Source: Gremmenia infestans
Lineage: Eukaryota > Ascomycota > Leotiomycetes > Helotiales > Hamatocanthoscyphaceae
Direction: 5' to 3'
Length of the DNA stretch: 64,000 bases
Assembly: GCA_032629725.1 (NCBI GenBank)
Contig: JAFEVB010000020.1
Coordinates: 1,014,501-1,078,500, forward strand
Within the stretch, counting starts at the first letter, position 1, and each line of letters opens with the position of its first letter. A program made the position numbers and the translations under genes. The notes below the pieces were generated by a model, which had not been told where the DNA came from, searched no databases, and saw only the letters and a program-made list of their open reading frames with translations. This document shows positions 11,901 through 25,000 of the stretch, in pieces.

Positions 11901-14269
11901 TGACCGAAAGGATTTCCAAGCAAGTAGCTATTGAAGTTCTGCAAGAGCAATCGGAACTTGATCTCATGATTCGTATGGTCGAGCTTGTACGTGCTCATGA
12001 CCCAGATATACTCACGGGGTACGAAGTCCATGGGAGTTCGTGGGGTTTCCTGATCGAAAGGGCGCGACTGAAGTATGATTATAATCTCTGTGACGAATTC
12101 TCCCGTATGAAGTCCCAATCGCATGGAAGGTTTGGAAAAGATAATGACAAGTGGGGCTTTAATAATACTTCGACAATCCGTGTCACTGGCAGACACATGA
12201 TCAATATCTGGCGAGCCATGCGGAGCGAGTTGAATTTACTTCAGTATACCATGGAGAATGTTGCTTTCCATTTGCTTCACCGCCGAATCCCGCACTTCAC
12301 CTGGGCTGACTTGACGAACTGGTACACCAATGGCAAACCTCGAGATATGGCTAAAATAATCAACCATTATGTCTATCGTGTTCAGCTGGACTTGGAGATT
12401 CTTGAGCGGAACGAACTGATTGCCAGAACGAGTGAACAAGCCCGATTGCTTGGAGTGGACTTCTTCTCAGTTTTCTCTCGAGGGTCCCAATTCAAGGTCG
12501 AGTCTCTAATGTTCCGAATCGCAAAGCCTGAAAATTTCATGCTAGTGTCTCCAAGCAGGAAGCAAGTTGGAGGCCAAAATGCTCTGGAGTGTTTGCCATT
12601 GGTAATGGAACCTCAGAGCGCATTTTATAATGGCCCGCTGTTAGTCCTGGATTTTCAAAGCTTGTATCCCAGTGTTATGATTGCTTATAATTACTGCTAC
12701 TCAACCTTCCTTGGAAGAGTAGTAAATTGGCGAGGCGCTAATAAAATGGGCTTCACGGAGTTCAAGAGGCAGCAGCGGCTACTCGAACTTCTCAAAGATC
12801 ATATCAACATTGCACCAAACGGCATGATGTACACCAAGCCAGAGATACGGAAGTCTTTGTTAGCCAAAATGTTGGGTGAGATTTTGGAGACCCGAGTTAT
12901 GGTCAAGAGCGGAATGAAAGTCGATAAAGATGACAAAGCACTTCAACGACTACTCAATAATAGACAGCTGGCGCTAAAGCTCATAGCCAATGTCACCTAC
13001 GGCTATACTTCTGCCTCATTTTCAGGCCGAATGCCATGTTCCGAGATTGCAGACAGCATTGTTCAGACTGGCCGCGAGACACTCGAGAAGGCCATCGCTC
13101 TCATCCATTCCGTCAAGCGTTGGGGAGCTGAAGTAGTCTATGGTGATACCGACAGTTTATTCGTCTACTTAAAAGGCCGGACTAAGGATCAAGCATTCGA
13201 CATTGGGGAGGAAATTGCGAAGACTGTTACAAATATGAACCCTCGTCCAATCAAGCTGAAATTTGAAAAGGTCTACTTACCCTGTGTCCTGCTAGCTAAG
13301 AAACGCTACGTAGGTTTCAAGTATGAGCACAGGAACCAGACCGAACCGGAATTCGACGCAAAAGGTATCGAGACCGTTCGCAGGGATGGCACGCCTGCGG
13401 AGCAAAAGATCGAGGAAAAGGCCTTGAAAGTTTTGTTTCGAACAGCTGATCTCAGCCAAGTCAAATCATATTTCCAGAAACAGTGCGAAAATATCATGAA
13501 AGGATCTGTCTCTATCCAGGACTTTTGCTTTGCTAGGGAGGTTAAGCTTGGGACTTACAGTGACAAGGGACCGCCTCCTCCAGGTGCGCTTATCAGTACA
13601 AAGCGAATGCTGGAAGATGCTCGAGCAGAACCTCAGTACGGGGAACGAATACCTTACGTCGTCATTACCGGGGCCCCAGGAGCACGATTGATCGATCGAT
13701 GTGTCGCTCCTGAAGAGCTGCTTGAAAATGACCACAGTGAGCTGGATGCTGAGTATTACATATCGAAGAACCTCATCCCTCCTTTGGAACGGATATTCAA
13801 TCTTGTGGGTGCGAATGTGAGGAATTGGTACGATGAAATGCCTAAGTATCAGCGGGTACGGAGGGTAGATGCAAATCTTCAGCTCCAAGGTCAATCCAAG
13901 GAACTCGCTATAAGCAAGAAGACACTTGAATCGTACATGAAGTCTTCCTCTTGCCTGGTGTGCAAGGAGAAGCTAGAGCTGGAAGGATCTATCTGTCCGA
14001 ACTGTTTAAGTGACATGCCGCGGTCTCTCCTATCGTTGCGAATCAGACTCAATGGAGAGGAAAGAAGGTTCATGGACATCCAAAAGATATGCCAGGGCTG
14101 CTCGGGGATATCGCCACTGGACGAGGTGAGGTGCGATAGCAAGGATTGTCCAGTATTTTATACCAGGATTAGACAGAAGGCGAGGTTGAAGACTGAGAGA
14201 GGCATCGTGGAACCGGTCATGAAGGAGCTATCAAGCTTAATTGTAAACATGGCGGATTTGGAATGGTAA
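8946..14269 (+). CDS. REV3: DNA polymerase zeta catalytic subunit REV3
   Basis: Two exons, 8946-9180 and 9225-14269, give 1759 aa. The N-terminal B-family domain is at residues 1-200. A long acidic, Ser-rich insert (about 300-700) has no obvious fold. The polymerase domain has motif A DFQSLYPSVMIAYNY (Asp at about 1221) and motif C YGDTDSLFVYLKG (Asp at about 1386 and 1388). Two C-terminal metal sites follow: CysA from about 1655 (CLVC...CPNC) and CysB at about 1701-1720 (CQGC...CDSKDC, the [4Fe-4S] site that binds Pol31/Pol32). The exonuclease motifs are degraded, as expected for Rev3, since the usual DIE is replaced by SLEVHVNT. The enzyme extends mismatched primers in error-prone translesion synthesis and causes most damage-induced mutation. 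Confidence 0.96.
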
Positions 14270-15011
14270 ATATGGGAATTTTCCGGAAAGGGTGGCGTGG
14301 CGTTTATGATGGGAGGCATTGGGAAGCATCTTTGACTTTTGCATAGCGATGGAAGCGAGGTTTGGAACATGGAGCACGCAACATGTACGGAGTAGGATAC
14401 CCAATGGGATGGCATTCTCAGAATGTACTGTAGTAAAGTGCATCATTGCAAAACGTTGAACAGTAGTTGATGATCGACGATGTCATCTCCAAATTGCGGG
14501 GATTGTGGGGTCGAATTAGAAGTAGGATCTTGTAATACTACCACCTACTGTAGTAAAGTTCTGAGTGGGAAAAGGTGAAAGACACAGGCTTCGCCAATCC
14601 TTCACTCCATTGATCACTCGACTGAATAAGAAATTATGCCAAGAATGATAAATCGCAATATTCTCAGTTGTCATTGATAACCTTCACCTTCCTTGCTTTT
14701 TTGCAACCGCCGACCAGGCTTGGCTACTCGTACCAAGAAAACAAAAGTGCAATTTTTGGCCTTTCCCAAAGAATCAAGCCATTCGAAGCGTTTCATTTCA
14801 TTTCATTGGTTGGAAATTCATGTTTGGCTACTTAATTCAACACTTATTTGGAGGCGATCCGCGGTGGGCGCCGAATCTTGATTACCGGTATCAGCCTGAC
14901 CCGGCCTGGCCTGGATAGCTTCGAAGCTGTCCTTATCGAAGCGCGATTGTCAACAGCAACAACAACATTTTGCTGCGAGGACCCCAATATCCACACAATA
15001 CAGATGCCACA
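14270..15011. other. Intergenic region, REV3 3' end to NVJ2 promoter
   Basis: 742 bp containing a TACGGAGTA nonamer at 14386-14394. The open frames at 14693-15039 are leader sequence of the next gene; the only family-like protein starts at 15012. Confidence 0.5.
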
Positions 15012-18000
15012 ATGGGTAGTCTGCTGGGGTTCCTGTTAGTCTATACACTGGGTGGTATCACGTTCGTTCCTCTACTGATCTGCGCTGTGCTGCTCCACGC
15101 CTACTTTACCTTCCCTATCCATGAAGACACTGCATATCGGGAACCCGACAACGAGTCTATCGTTAGACCCGAGGATGATACCGATGCTATCAAGAAGGCG
15201 CAGAAGACTCTTGGGGAGAAGTTCCAGTCGCGCAGAGATCATGAGGCGGATGTAGCGGCTGGGTATTTTGCTGTGTGTAGGGAATATACTCCCGGGGGCG
15301 TGAATGGGAAACCACCGGAGAGGACGACGCCCGTGGGCTCTACGACTGTTTCTGCGCCGAGTCCGAGTGTCTATCAGAGCATGTACAGGAGCATATTCGA
15401 TAGGAAACAAAATAATAGTCCTTTGGATAACAAGGGAGCTGGGAGACCGCAGAGGAGGGGTGGCAATGTATTCTATGTGGTTTTGAGGTATGCCAGCACT
15501 TTCTACGACATGTCCCCTGAATATATGGCTAATTATGCCTCTCTGCAGACACGGCCATCTCATGCTCTTTGACGACGATGAGCAACTCGAAGTCAGGCAT
15601 GTTGTGTCCTTAGCCCATCACAATGTCAGCATATACTCAGGCGGAGAAGAAACACCAGAAGGAGAACTTTTTATAAAGAGAAATGCCCTCTGTCTCTCGA
15701 GAAGGACTGATGCCGGGGAAATTACGCCCGACGGCAAAGCTTCGAAACCGTTCTTTCTGTTTTCTGAGAATTGCTCCGAGAAGGAGGACTTCTACTTCGC
15801 CATGCTGAGGAATCAAGAAAGAAAGCCTGATGCAAAGAACAACCCTCCAATACCTCTACAATACGACGTCAAGGATATCATAACGCTCGTACAAAAGTAG
15901 GTTTACTTGGAAGGTTAATGCTTTAAGATGTGTAGTAACTAACGTCATCTGAACAGGCTGCATTCCTCCGAAGAACATTTGCAAACAAGGTGGATCAATG
16001 CTATTATAGGGAGGATATTCCTGGCCTTGTATAAAACAACGGAGATTGAGAACTTCGTTCGAGCTAAAATCACCAAGAAGATATCACGAGTCAAGACACC
16101 TTCATTCCTCTCGAAAATCGCTTTACGGCAAATAGACCTGGGCGAAGCAGCTCCAGTAATTACGAATCCTAGGCTGAAAGACCTTACGGTAGACGGTGAG
16201 CTTGTTGTGGAGGCAGATGTGAAGTATTCGGGTAATTTCAGACTCGAGGTAGCAGCAACAGCGCGTATTGAACTTGGATCACGCTTTAAGGCCAGAGAAG
16301 TCAATCTACTCCTGGCAGTTGTGCTCAAGAAACTTGAAGGGCATGTTATGTTAAGAGTCAAACCGCCGCCCTCGAATCGATTTTGGGTATCATTCTCATC
16401 CATGCCGAAGATTGATATGACCATAGAGCCAATCGTAAGCTCCCGGCAAATCACTTATACATTGATACTGCGACAAATTGAAAATAGAATCAAAGAGGTT
16501 ATTGCGGAGAGCTTGGTGTTCCCCAATTGGGACGACTCTCCCTTTTACCACAGCGAAGAGAAGTTATGGAGGGGTGGGGTATGGGCTGACGATAGGGTTG
16601 CTGATCATTCTCAAGATCCTGGAACTGTAGCCGCTGAAGAGGGGAATGTAGATGAAGTGGACCATCTAGAACACGAGGAACCGATCGAAGCTTTGCCACA
16701 CATTGACAAGAGCATGAGCATGCCGGTTATAGACGCTTCTGCGCCAGCCTCAATACAACCACGGAAAGGTGCCAGATCTGTTTTCAACCTTGGCACCTCA
16801 AAGTCTGGTGGATCTTCTACAAGCATCGAGACACGATCACCAGTTGTCGACAAGCAGCCGAGAGTACTCAGGTCCGGTTCCTTTACAAGTGCCTCATCAC
16901 CCATCGTCAGCACTGATTCTACCAATGTCGACGCTTTCAAACCTTCCACACCACCCGAGCATAGCCATGCAAGTTCCGCTATGGCTGCCATTTCAGCCAT
17001 ATCTCAGTCCAACTCACCCTCACACACTCCATTAGATTCGCCCTCGATAGCTTCAAAAGCTGAGAAATTTGGCAGCCAGTCATCGGCATCTTCAAACGAC
17101 TTATTACACCCTGATGCAGAGACAGAAACCGATTCGACTCCCCGGCCAAGCGTCAATGTTTCGGAAATCATTGATGAGTCTCAGGCCAGCTCTTACCCAC
17201 CAAGCCCAGCCAGCATCAGCCAAGCGTCGTCCAAGTCGGAAGCACCATCAACTAGAACTTTCGGATCTTCCAGTAAAGATCGACGAGAAGATTCTACTTC
17301 CACATCCTCATCAGGGAAATCTTCAACTACCGAATCGAATAACAAACGTATTTCTCTGGCTGCTGTTGCTGGTACAGCGGCCGCCACAGCAAAAAAATGG
17401 GGTTGGAACTTGCAAAGACAAGGGGGTCAGAAGCTGGATAGCACGGCAGAAGGTCCCGAGAAATCTTCTCGTCCATTAATTATGGGACGGGGACAGCCAC
17501 TTCCACCGCCAGGGACACCATTGCCTCCCCCAGACAGGAAGACTAAAACTGCACCAATCCCCGTGCCGAAGCGGAAGCCCTTAGCCGCACCCAACTTACC
17601 CGAGAGACATAAGGACGATGGGCATGAATCAAATGGACATAGCAGCCACCGACACGCAGTCCCTCCACCTCCTTTGCCGAAACGGCGCAGCCGAGACGAC
17701 ACAAAGGATGTGCATGAACCGGGAGATGATGGACTACTTGTCGTTGAAGCGCCAGCTAATGATTCAGAACCGACCACACCTATGACCGAGGATGCCCCGG
17801 CATACATACCTCCTTGGGTGGAGGATGCTGATGATGAAGAAGAGAAGGCTAGGCCGCCATCTTCGGTAAGCAGCGCCAAGACACCTCCTCGGTTGCCTAA
17901 AAGGAGACCGCAACATCGGGTTCTGTCCGGAAGCCCCGAGGAAGATGGACATAGGCTGCCGTCTTGGATGGCTGCTCAGGAAGAGGAGGCGAGAGCCAAG

Positions 18001-18036
18001 AGCACTCTCGTTGATGAAGATGCTGGCTTACAGTGA
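15012..18036 (+). CDS. NVJ2: SMP-domain lipid-transfer protein, NVJ2/TEX2 type
   Basis: Three exons, 15012-15487, 15549-15896 and 15957-18036, give 967 aa. Residues about 5-30 form one membrane segment (LLGFLLVYTLGGITFVPLLI). A PH-like region spans the first exon junction. The SMP domain lies at about 275-470 (LQTRWINAIIGRIFLALYKT, FVSFSSMP-like core, LILRQIENRIKEVIAESLVFP). The last half is Ser/Pro-rich and disordered with PPPPLPKR motifs, possible SH3 ligands. Yeast Nvj2 and mammalian TEX2 are ER proteins at nucleus-vacuole or other contact sites that move ceramide and related lipids. The long tail is typical of filamentous-fungal members. TEX2 lies next to SLA2 in other ascomycete MAT regions, which supports the call. 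Confidence 0.88.
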
Positions 18037-18901
18037 AAGAAGCTGGCGAAGTCTATGACAACGGAGAGGATTTGAAATTGGATAAGAGGGATGGACGAAG
18101 AGGAGAGAACAGAGGAAAACACATGTATCATATTGGGTAGTGATTGGGAATAACTGGCGTTGGATAGGAGCGGATAGATAGCATTGTTGGAGTCTGGTGG
18201 TTAGCGGGTTAGCGGGTTATGAGCATAGATGAAGCACCGTTGACAACGAGCAGTTGACTCTTTTGACTACATTTATGATTGAGTGTGAATAGATTTGGCT
18301 ATAATGAGTACCGGATGTCCCGTGTGTGAATAACTTCTTGAACTCCCTTAATCGCATTCGCTTACAAGAAGGCGAATTGCCATGGGAAAGAACCCTTTTC
18401 AATACAATTCTGTCATCTTCTAAATCTCTGTGCTACCACGTATGCTCTTCGCAACCCGTTTGATAGTCCCAAGATGTCCTATCAAGGCGTTCCCAAAGGT
18501 GAAGGGAAAGCACTAGCCATGTTAGTTCCTCGAAGTTCAAGAACTGAAAAGAAAGCCGAGTAAGCACATTTTGATTCCCTTCATCCATCCCTCCATTTTT
18601 TGCAGCGTATTTCTGCGACACGTAAGTGTTATATTATGGTTGGTTGTCGTGCTCGTTCAGTACGAATATTCGTGGATAAGGAAGATCAACGCCACATTAC
18701 GCAGCTTCCCTGCACCTGCCAAGCAACCAGGCTACTGTAGAGGCTATCGAGAAACGTCTGCCTCGAACAATCACCGAAACGCAACGACGACCTCCCTCCT
18801 CCCTTCCTCCCTCCATACCCCTCCACATCTCTCTACACATTCCTTTCGTCAATTCTTTGTCCATTTCCTGCGTCTGTTCTGCGCGCTGAGCGCCTGTCGA
18901 T
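18037..18901. other. Intergenic region and SLA2 leader
   Basis: 865 bp. The last 120 bp (about 18780-18900) are C/T-rich with repeated cctccctccc and acatctctctac runs, typical of a fungal 5' leader. The other open frames are not supported as genes. Confidence 0.5.
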
Positions 18902-21900
18902 ATGGCTTCAAACTACGGTCCCACGACCCGGAACGTGGACCATACCAAGTCCGTTTGCCCTGGACCTTCTAATTTTTGCGCAGTGCTTTATTTGCTAATT
19001 ATTGGTGGTGCTACAGGTCTGAGGGAGAGCTCGCGATCAACATCCGGAAAGCTACGAGTATCGAGGAGACGGCGCCGAAACGCAAACATGTGAGGAGTTG
19101 CATTGTGTACACATGGGATCACAAATCCTCTGGGGCCTTTTGGTCTGGCATGAAAGTGTAAGCAGGTTTTCTGTTCTTGGACTTGGAGTTTTCCTTGGAT
19201 CTGCTGGGTCTGGGAGATGCTCTTTCCGGAGTGCCGCTGCTCTGTGGAGTCAAGATCTGGATTATGGGGGCAAAGCTGACTTTTGGCTCCATTTATACAG
19301 GCAACCTATTCTTGCAGATGAAGTGCAGACTTTCAAAGCGTTGATTACGGTCCACAAGGTCTTGCAGGAAGGTCACCCATCGACGTTACGAGAGGCAATG
19401 GCAAGTCGACAATGGATCGATAGTCTGAACCGCGGTATGTCTGGAGAAGGACTACGAGGATACGGCCCATTGATCAAGGAATACGTGAACTTTCTGCTAG
19501 CAAAGCTGTCCTTTCACAGCCAACACCCCGATTTCAATGGCACGTTTGAGTATGAGGAATATATCAGTTTGAAGGGAATCAATGATCCGAACGAGGGTTA
19601 TGAGACAATCTCCGACTTGATGGCCCTTCAAGACAGAATAGAACAGTTTCAAAAGTTGATATTCTCGCATTTCCGAGGTGGTGGGAATAATGAATGTAGG
19701 ATTTCGGCCTTGGTACCTCTGGTGCAGGAAAGTTATGGTATTTACAAGTTCATCACTAGCATGTTGCGCGCTATGCATACAAGTGAGTTTTGATGGATAT
19801 TTGCAAGGCTTGTTCCCTAACAATTACAGCAACCGGCGATGACGATGCCCTTGAACCTCTAAGAGGCAGATACGATGCCCAGCACTACCGTCTCGTCAAA
19901 TTCTACTACGAGTGTTCCAATCTCCGATATCTTACTAGTCTTATCACGGTTCCCAAACTCCCACAAGAGCCACCTAACCTCCTCTCCGAAGACGAATCTG
20001 CTCCGCGACTACCTCAGAGACCAAAGCAGGAAATCGAGAGGCAGATTACCCCCGCTCCAGCACCGAAGAACAATGAGCCTGATGATATTGGAGAGTTTTG
20101 GAAGAACGAGCAAGAACGCCAGAATAGGGAATACGAGGAGCAACAGAGAGTACTCGAGGCACAGCAAGCTCAACAACTTTACCAGCAGCAGCAGGCACAA
20201 TTACAAGCACAGCGTGATTTTGAAGAGCAGCAACGGCAATTAGCAGAGCAACAGAGGAGAGAGCAGGAAGCCATGTTAGCAAATCAATATGCCCAACAGA
20301 CAAGTGGTCGCTTGCAGCAGTTAGAGCAAGAGAACTTTGATGCGCGTGCCCAATATGCTCGTGACCAGCTCATGCTTCAGCAATACGACCAGAAGATCAA
20401 GGCTTTGGAAAATGAGCTCCAACAAGTACAGAACAACTTTGGACAACAGATTGGAAGCAAGGATGATCAGATTCGTGCTCTTCAGGAACAAGTTAATACA
20501 TGGCGGACAAAATACGAGGCTCTTGCCAAATTGTATTCGCAATTGCGTCACGAACATCTGGATCTCCTCCAGAAGTTCAAAGGTGTGCAGCTCAAAGCTG
20601 CTTCGGCGCAAGAGGCAATTGACAAGCGGGAGAAACTTGAGAGGGAGATCAAGACCAAGAACCTCGAACTGGCTAATATGATACGCGAGAGAGACAGAGC
20701 TTTGCACGACAAGGATCGACTAAGCGGTGGAAATCGTGAGGAAATGGAGAAGCTCAAGCGGGAACTACGGATGGCTCTTGATCGTGCTGACAACCTTGAG
20801 CGAAGCAAGGGCAATGAGCTCTCTTCTATGCTTTCGAAATACAATCGTGAGATGGCGGATCTTGAGGAGGCGCTTCGGAAAAAATCTCGTGCTCTTGAGG
20901 ATGTGCATTCGAAGTACAGTGAGGGAGGGTCAGATGCTGAGAGGTTGCTGAGAGAGAGAGAAGAAGAATTGGAGGTCTACAAGCAAAGTTTGGATGACAC
21001 CCTGCTGAGGCTCAATGAGTTGGAGATGTCCAAGGGAGACACCGATCAAGCCTTGGATGGAGAAATCGATGCCATGCTCCTTTCGAACATTGGCAAGATC
21101 AACGACATCATCGATTCCGTTCTCCAAAGCGGAGTTCAGCGTGTTGATGATGCTTTATACGAGCTGGATTCTTCGATGCAGGCTGGTAATCAAAATGCAA
21201 CGCCATCCTATGTTCTATCACAAATCGAAAAGGCATCTTCGAGTTCAACAGAGTTTGCTACGGCATTCAACAACTTCATTGCCGACGGTCCCAACAGTAG
21301 CCATGCTGAGATTATTCGTGGCATCAATGTGTTTTCAAGCTCCATCGCAGATGTCCTGAGCAATACCAAGGGTCTTACAAGACTTGCGGCTGATGATAAG
21401 AAGTCGGACCAACTTACCAACGGCGCGCGGCAATCTGCACAGGCCACTCTTAGATTCTTCCGCGGCCTGCAAAGCTTCCGACTCGATGGTATGGATCCAA
21501 TGCAGAGAACCGAGGTTGTTATCAACAGCAACAACGAAGTTCTGATGAGCCTCCAAAAGCTCAATAAACAGGTGGATGCATTTGCGCCTAACAGTGGCAA
21601 GCTGAAGGGAGATCTGGGAGATCTTGTCGACAGCGAGTTGATCAAGGCCGCAGACGCAATTAGCGCTGCTGCTGCACGACTTGCAAAACTCAAGTCGAAG
21701 CCAAAGGATGGATATTCAACCTATGAGTTGCGCATTCACGATTCTATTCTGGACGCTGCTATGGCTGTGACGAACGCCATTGCCAAATTGATCAAAGCAG
21801 CAACCGTGACCCAGCAAGAGATTGTCCAAGCCGGTCGTGGTTCCGGCGACAAGACTTCCTTCTACAAGAAGAACAACCGCTGGACTGAAGGTCTCATTTC

Positions 21901-22374
21901 AGCCGCCAAAGCCGTCGCTTCCTCGACCAACACATTGATCGAAACAGCTGACGGCGTTATTTCCAACCGCGCCAGCCCCGAACAGCTCATCGTTGCTTCC
22001 AATGACGTTGCAGCATCCACAGCACAGCTTGTCGCAGCCAGTAGAGTGAAGGCTGGCTTCATGAGCAAAAGTCAAGAAAACCTTGAGCAAGCTAGCAAAG
22101 CTGTTGGAGCGGCGTGCCGCTCGCTGGTCAGACAAGTTCAAGCTATGATCGCGGATAGGGATAAAGGTGAGGATTCCGTTGATTATGGGAAGTTGGGCAC
22201 GCATGAGTTTAAGATTAAGGAAATGGAACAGCAGGTATGTCATTCATATGCATTATGTTGGAGAGTTATGATGCTAATGCTTTGGAATAGGTCGAGATCC
22301 TGCAGCTGGAGAATAATTTGGCGGCTGCGAGACAGAGATTAGGTGAGATGAGGAAGGTGTCTTACCAGGAATAG
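18902..22374 (+). CDS. SLA2: Endocytic actin adaptor SLA2 (HIP1R family)
   Basis: Five exons, 18902-18948, 19017-19157, 19301-19782, 19830-22234 and 22291-22374, give 1052 aa, the usual size. The ANTH domain (about 1-275) binds PtdIns(4,5)P2 and includes ATSIEETAPKRKHVRSCIVY and FEYEEYISLKGINDPNEGYE. A Gln-rich coiled coil follows at about 320-650. The C-terminal THATCH/I-LWEQ actin-binding core (about 800-1040) includes RWTEGLISAAKAVASSTN, and the last exon encodes VEILQLENNLAAARQRLGEM. The protein links clathrin-coated pits to actin. SLA2 is the standard flank of the MAT locus in Pezizomycotina, and here it sits directly upstream of MAT1-1-1. The 143-nt intron 2 is longer than the others. 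Confidence 0.96.
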
Positions 22375-22861
22375 TGCCGGGGTGCGTTGTACTTAAGCGG
22401 GTGCTTTGTCGCCTGATAATGCAAAGCATTTTGGAGTGATGTGTAAAAATTTGCGAACTTTTCGGTGAAATCTCATGAACTCTTTCAAATGCAATTATCC
22501 TATTAGCATCTAATATGTGACAGTCATGAAGAACCGAGGGTGGCAACTGTAATTAGATATGTAATAGGAACGTTTATATCAGGAATCCATTAGCACAATT
22601 CGCTTTGATACCTAATACGGATTCAAAATCTTTGGGGGAACACTGGAGACTCAAGAATACTTATACTATAAGGTCGACTTTATTCTAAGGACGATTAAAT
22701 TTCTTTCTTTCAGGTGTAATTAGCATGCAAGCGTACCTTAGGTAAGGTATGTAAGGCACGAAACAAATCAGCATTATCCTTTGTTGTTCAAAGTTAGGCG
22801 AGAATGTCCATCCTATTTCAAACAAACAAACTCAACAATTCTTATTTACATCAGAACAATC
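22375..22861. other. SLA2 3' flank and MAT1-1-1 promoter; left edge of MAT locus
   Basis: 487 bp. Contains the near-palindromic TACCTTAGGTAAGGTA at 22735-22750 upstream of the alpha-box gene and an AC-rich leader before its ATG. An in-frame ATG at 22781 could extend the protein by 27 residues, but the downstream ATG at 22862 gives the usual length. The idiomorph border probably falls in this interval and cannot be placed from one strain. Confidence 0.45.
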
Positions 22862-23894
22862 ATGTTCAACACGACTTCAGGGCTCGGACAGCACTCGCAA
22901 ATGGATTTTCCCTTCCAATTCGACACCCAGCTCGATAACCTGAACCTAGGATCAAATAAGATTTCGCAATCCCGGAAAAAGGACGGCATACATCGCACGC
23001 ATATGGGCTCAATAGTCCAGTATCCTGGGCTGCTTACTCCGGATTCTTACGTACGCAAACCTTCAAAGAGTCTAAAGCGTGGGGTAAACTCGTGGATGGC
23101 ATTTCGGTGTAAGCGATCAAATTGCGTTGCTTGTTGACTCATTTCATGCTGACCTAGCTTTAGCCTACTATTCCAAAATCTTCACGAGGATGCAGCAGAA
23201 GAATACATCTGGGCTTCTAAAGATCATGTGGGATCAAGATCCGTTCAAAGCAAAATGGAGCATCATTGCGCGTGCTTATACCAATATCCGCGACCAAGTT
23301 GGCAAAGCAAATGCTTCCATTGAAGTATTTTTCAGCATAGTATGCCCGAGAATGGGAATTATCGGTGTGGACGATTATTTCGCCAGGATGGAATGGGTGG
23401 CTGAGACAAAGGAGGGTGGATCTGTTTCTCTGTTTCAAAAGTCGCGTCCGGATCTCAAAACATTCCCTTCTGAGATTATGAACAGCAATATGACGGAGAA
23501 GGATGTGGTACATTTCTGTGCTTTCCAGAAGTATCTTTCTCCCCCCGATGCTCTCGCAATAACTGGTCTTACCACTGCTCGACGCGGCCCGAGGGTCATT
23601 CAAGCATCCCAGCAGGGTCTTCTTGCCTCATCTCCTGCATTACAAAGTACTGCGTCAACTGGATCCGAGATCGTTCAGGGTGAACTCGACAATCTAGCAG
23701 GTACTATTTGCCCAGAATTTGGCTTCGACGTTGATGAACTTCTCGGCCAGAGCTTTAGTTTTCCTCGTTCGGAATATTACAATCTCGAAGAAGGGCCGTT
23801 TGGTCTTGATGATTTCCAAGCTCTACCAGACGAAAACCAGTGGAATTTCTTCGATATTTACGACCCCCACGCTCTCGACAGTGTTTTGGAATGA
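22862..23894 (+). CDS. MAT1-1-1: Mating-type alpha-box transcription factor MAT1-1-1
   Basis: Two exons, 22862-23108 and 23164-23894, give 325 aa. The alpha box spans residues about 69-135: KSLKRGVNSWMAFR-S-YYSKIFTRMQQ, then LLKIMWDQDPFKAKW and IIARAYTNIRDQVGK. The single intron (55 nt, GTAAGC...TTTAG) splits the Ser codon of the MAFRS motif at phase 1, the intron site conserved in MAT1-1-1 genes across Pezizomycotina. Outside the box there is little recognisable, as expected for a fast-evolving protein. The protein sets MAT1-1 mating identity by activating pheromone and receptor genes. It follows SLA2 in the same orientation. I chose the second ATG for normal length; the upstream one is also open. 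Confidence 0.9.
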
Positions 23895-24399
23895 CTCTTT
23901 GATGCATTCATGAGGCAGCGAGGTCTTTTGGCGGTTATGGAGTATAGAGACGGGGAAGGTGACGATTTCCCAAGGCATTGGATGGGTCTAAAAGCTGCAT
24001 AGGCCGTGATGGCATATCATAAACGTATGCATTTTCTTTTGGGCGATGGCAGTGAGAATAAGCTTCCTGCTGCTTCCCATCTTTAAACACTAATGCAGCT
24101 AGCTACCCGAGCTGCATGCCGCTGCCATAAAAAAGTCTAGGCCCCAAGAAAGACGCTGCAAACATCTGAAGATAGAGAGTAACTAATATAGTTGCTTGCG
24201 TGGTGGATAATGGCCATGTCTATAAAGATATCATAATTTCATTTTGAGGGAAATGTATTCATAACTTCACCCCTTTTTAATGGCCCTAGCATATTGTCTC
24301 TAAATTTTGCTTCTCGCTAATTCAGGGGTTCGGGTCGCATCGCTGACGGAAGGAACATACATATTCTCGTTATCACGGAGATTTACCTCGCACGCAGCA
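23895..24399. other. 3' flank of MAT1-1-1 inside the MAT locus
   Basis: About 500 bp after the alpha-box stop with no supported gene; stop-dense, and grades into the AT-rich block that follows. Confidence 0.45.
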
Positions 24400-24794
24400 G
24401 TGCGATACAAAAAGTAACGTAGCTTACAGACACGATAATAAGCTATATAGTAAATATGATATCGCGGTATTTAAAAGTAGAGCACTATTTAAGTATTATA
24501 AGAGTAGCAGCCTTAGTTAAAATAGAGATTTAATAATAGAGGTTACAGAAACTAATATTGACATCTAGTGCGCTTCTCTAGAGAATGTATATAATAAAGA
24601 GCTTAAATTAGACATAGTTCTAGTTTAGCATATCAGAGGCTAGGTGATAGAATAATATGAAGAAAGTAGAGAAAGTAAATAAAGCAGATATAATTACCGA
24701 AGGAGACTAATAATACTTAAGCGAGAGGTATTTAGCAAGTAGATAATTTTTAGCATGATATTATGCTAAAAGCTAGAGGTATAAAATATAGGAT

Positions 24795-24835
24795 AAGGTA
24801 CGGAATAATATAGATAGTAGAGATATTCTAGCTTA
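24795..24835. repeat. Imperfect direct repeat, copy 1
   Basis: 41-bp AT-rich unit beginning AAGGTACGGAATAATATAG and ending TCTAGCTTA. A near-identical copy lies 165 bp downstream at 24960-25000, differing by a few substitutions and one indel. Confidence 0.65.
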
Positions 24836-24959
24836 CTGAAATTAAATATAGCAGAATAGTGCATAGTAGACAAGGGAGGAAGTAAGCATAAGAATAAGCA
24901 TTATTTAAAAAGTATAGATATATGCTTGAATCTAGAAGTATAGAGAATAGTATAGGGAC

Positions 24960-25000
24960 AAGGTATAAGAATAATATAAATAGTAGAGATAATCTAGCTA
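24960..25000. repeat. Imperfect direct repeat, copy 2
   Basis: Second copy of the unit at 24795-24835. It shares AATAATATA, ATAGTAGAGATA and TCTAGCT blocks in the same order and orientation. Confidence 0.65.

Noticed and set aside
22781..22861. Upstream start extending MAT1-1-1 by 27 residues
   Set aside because: The extension is leader-like and not shared with the family as I know it; it remains possible.
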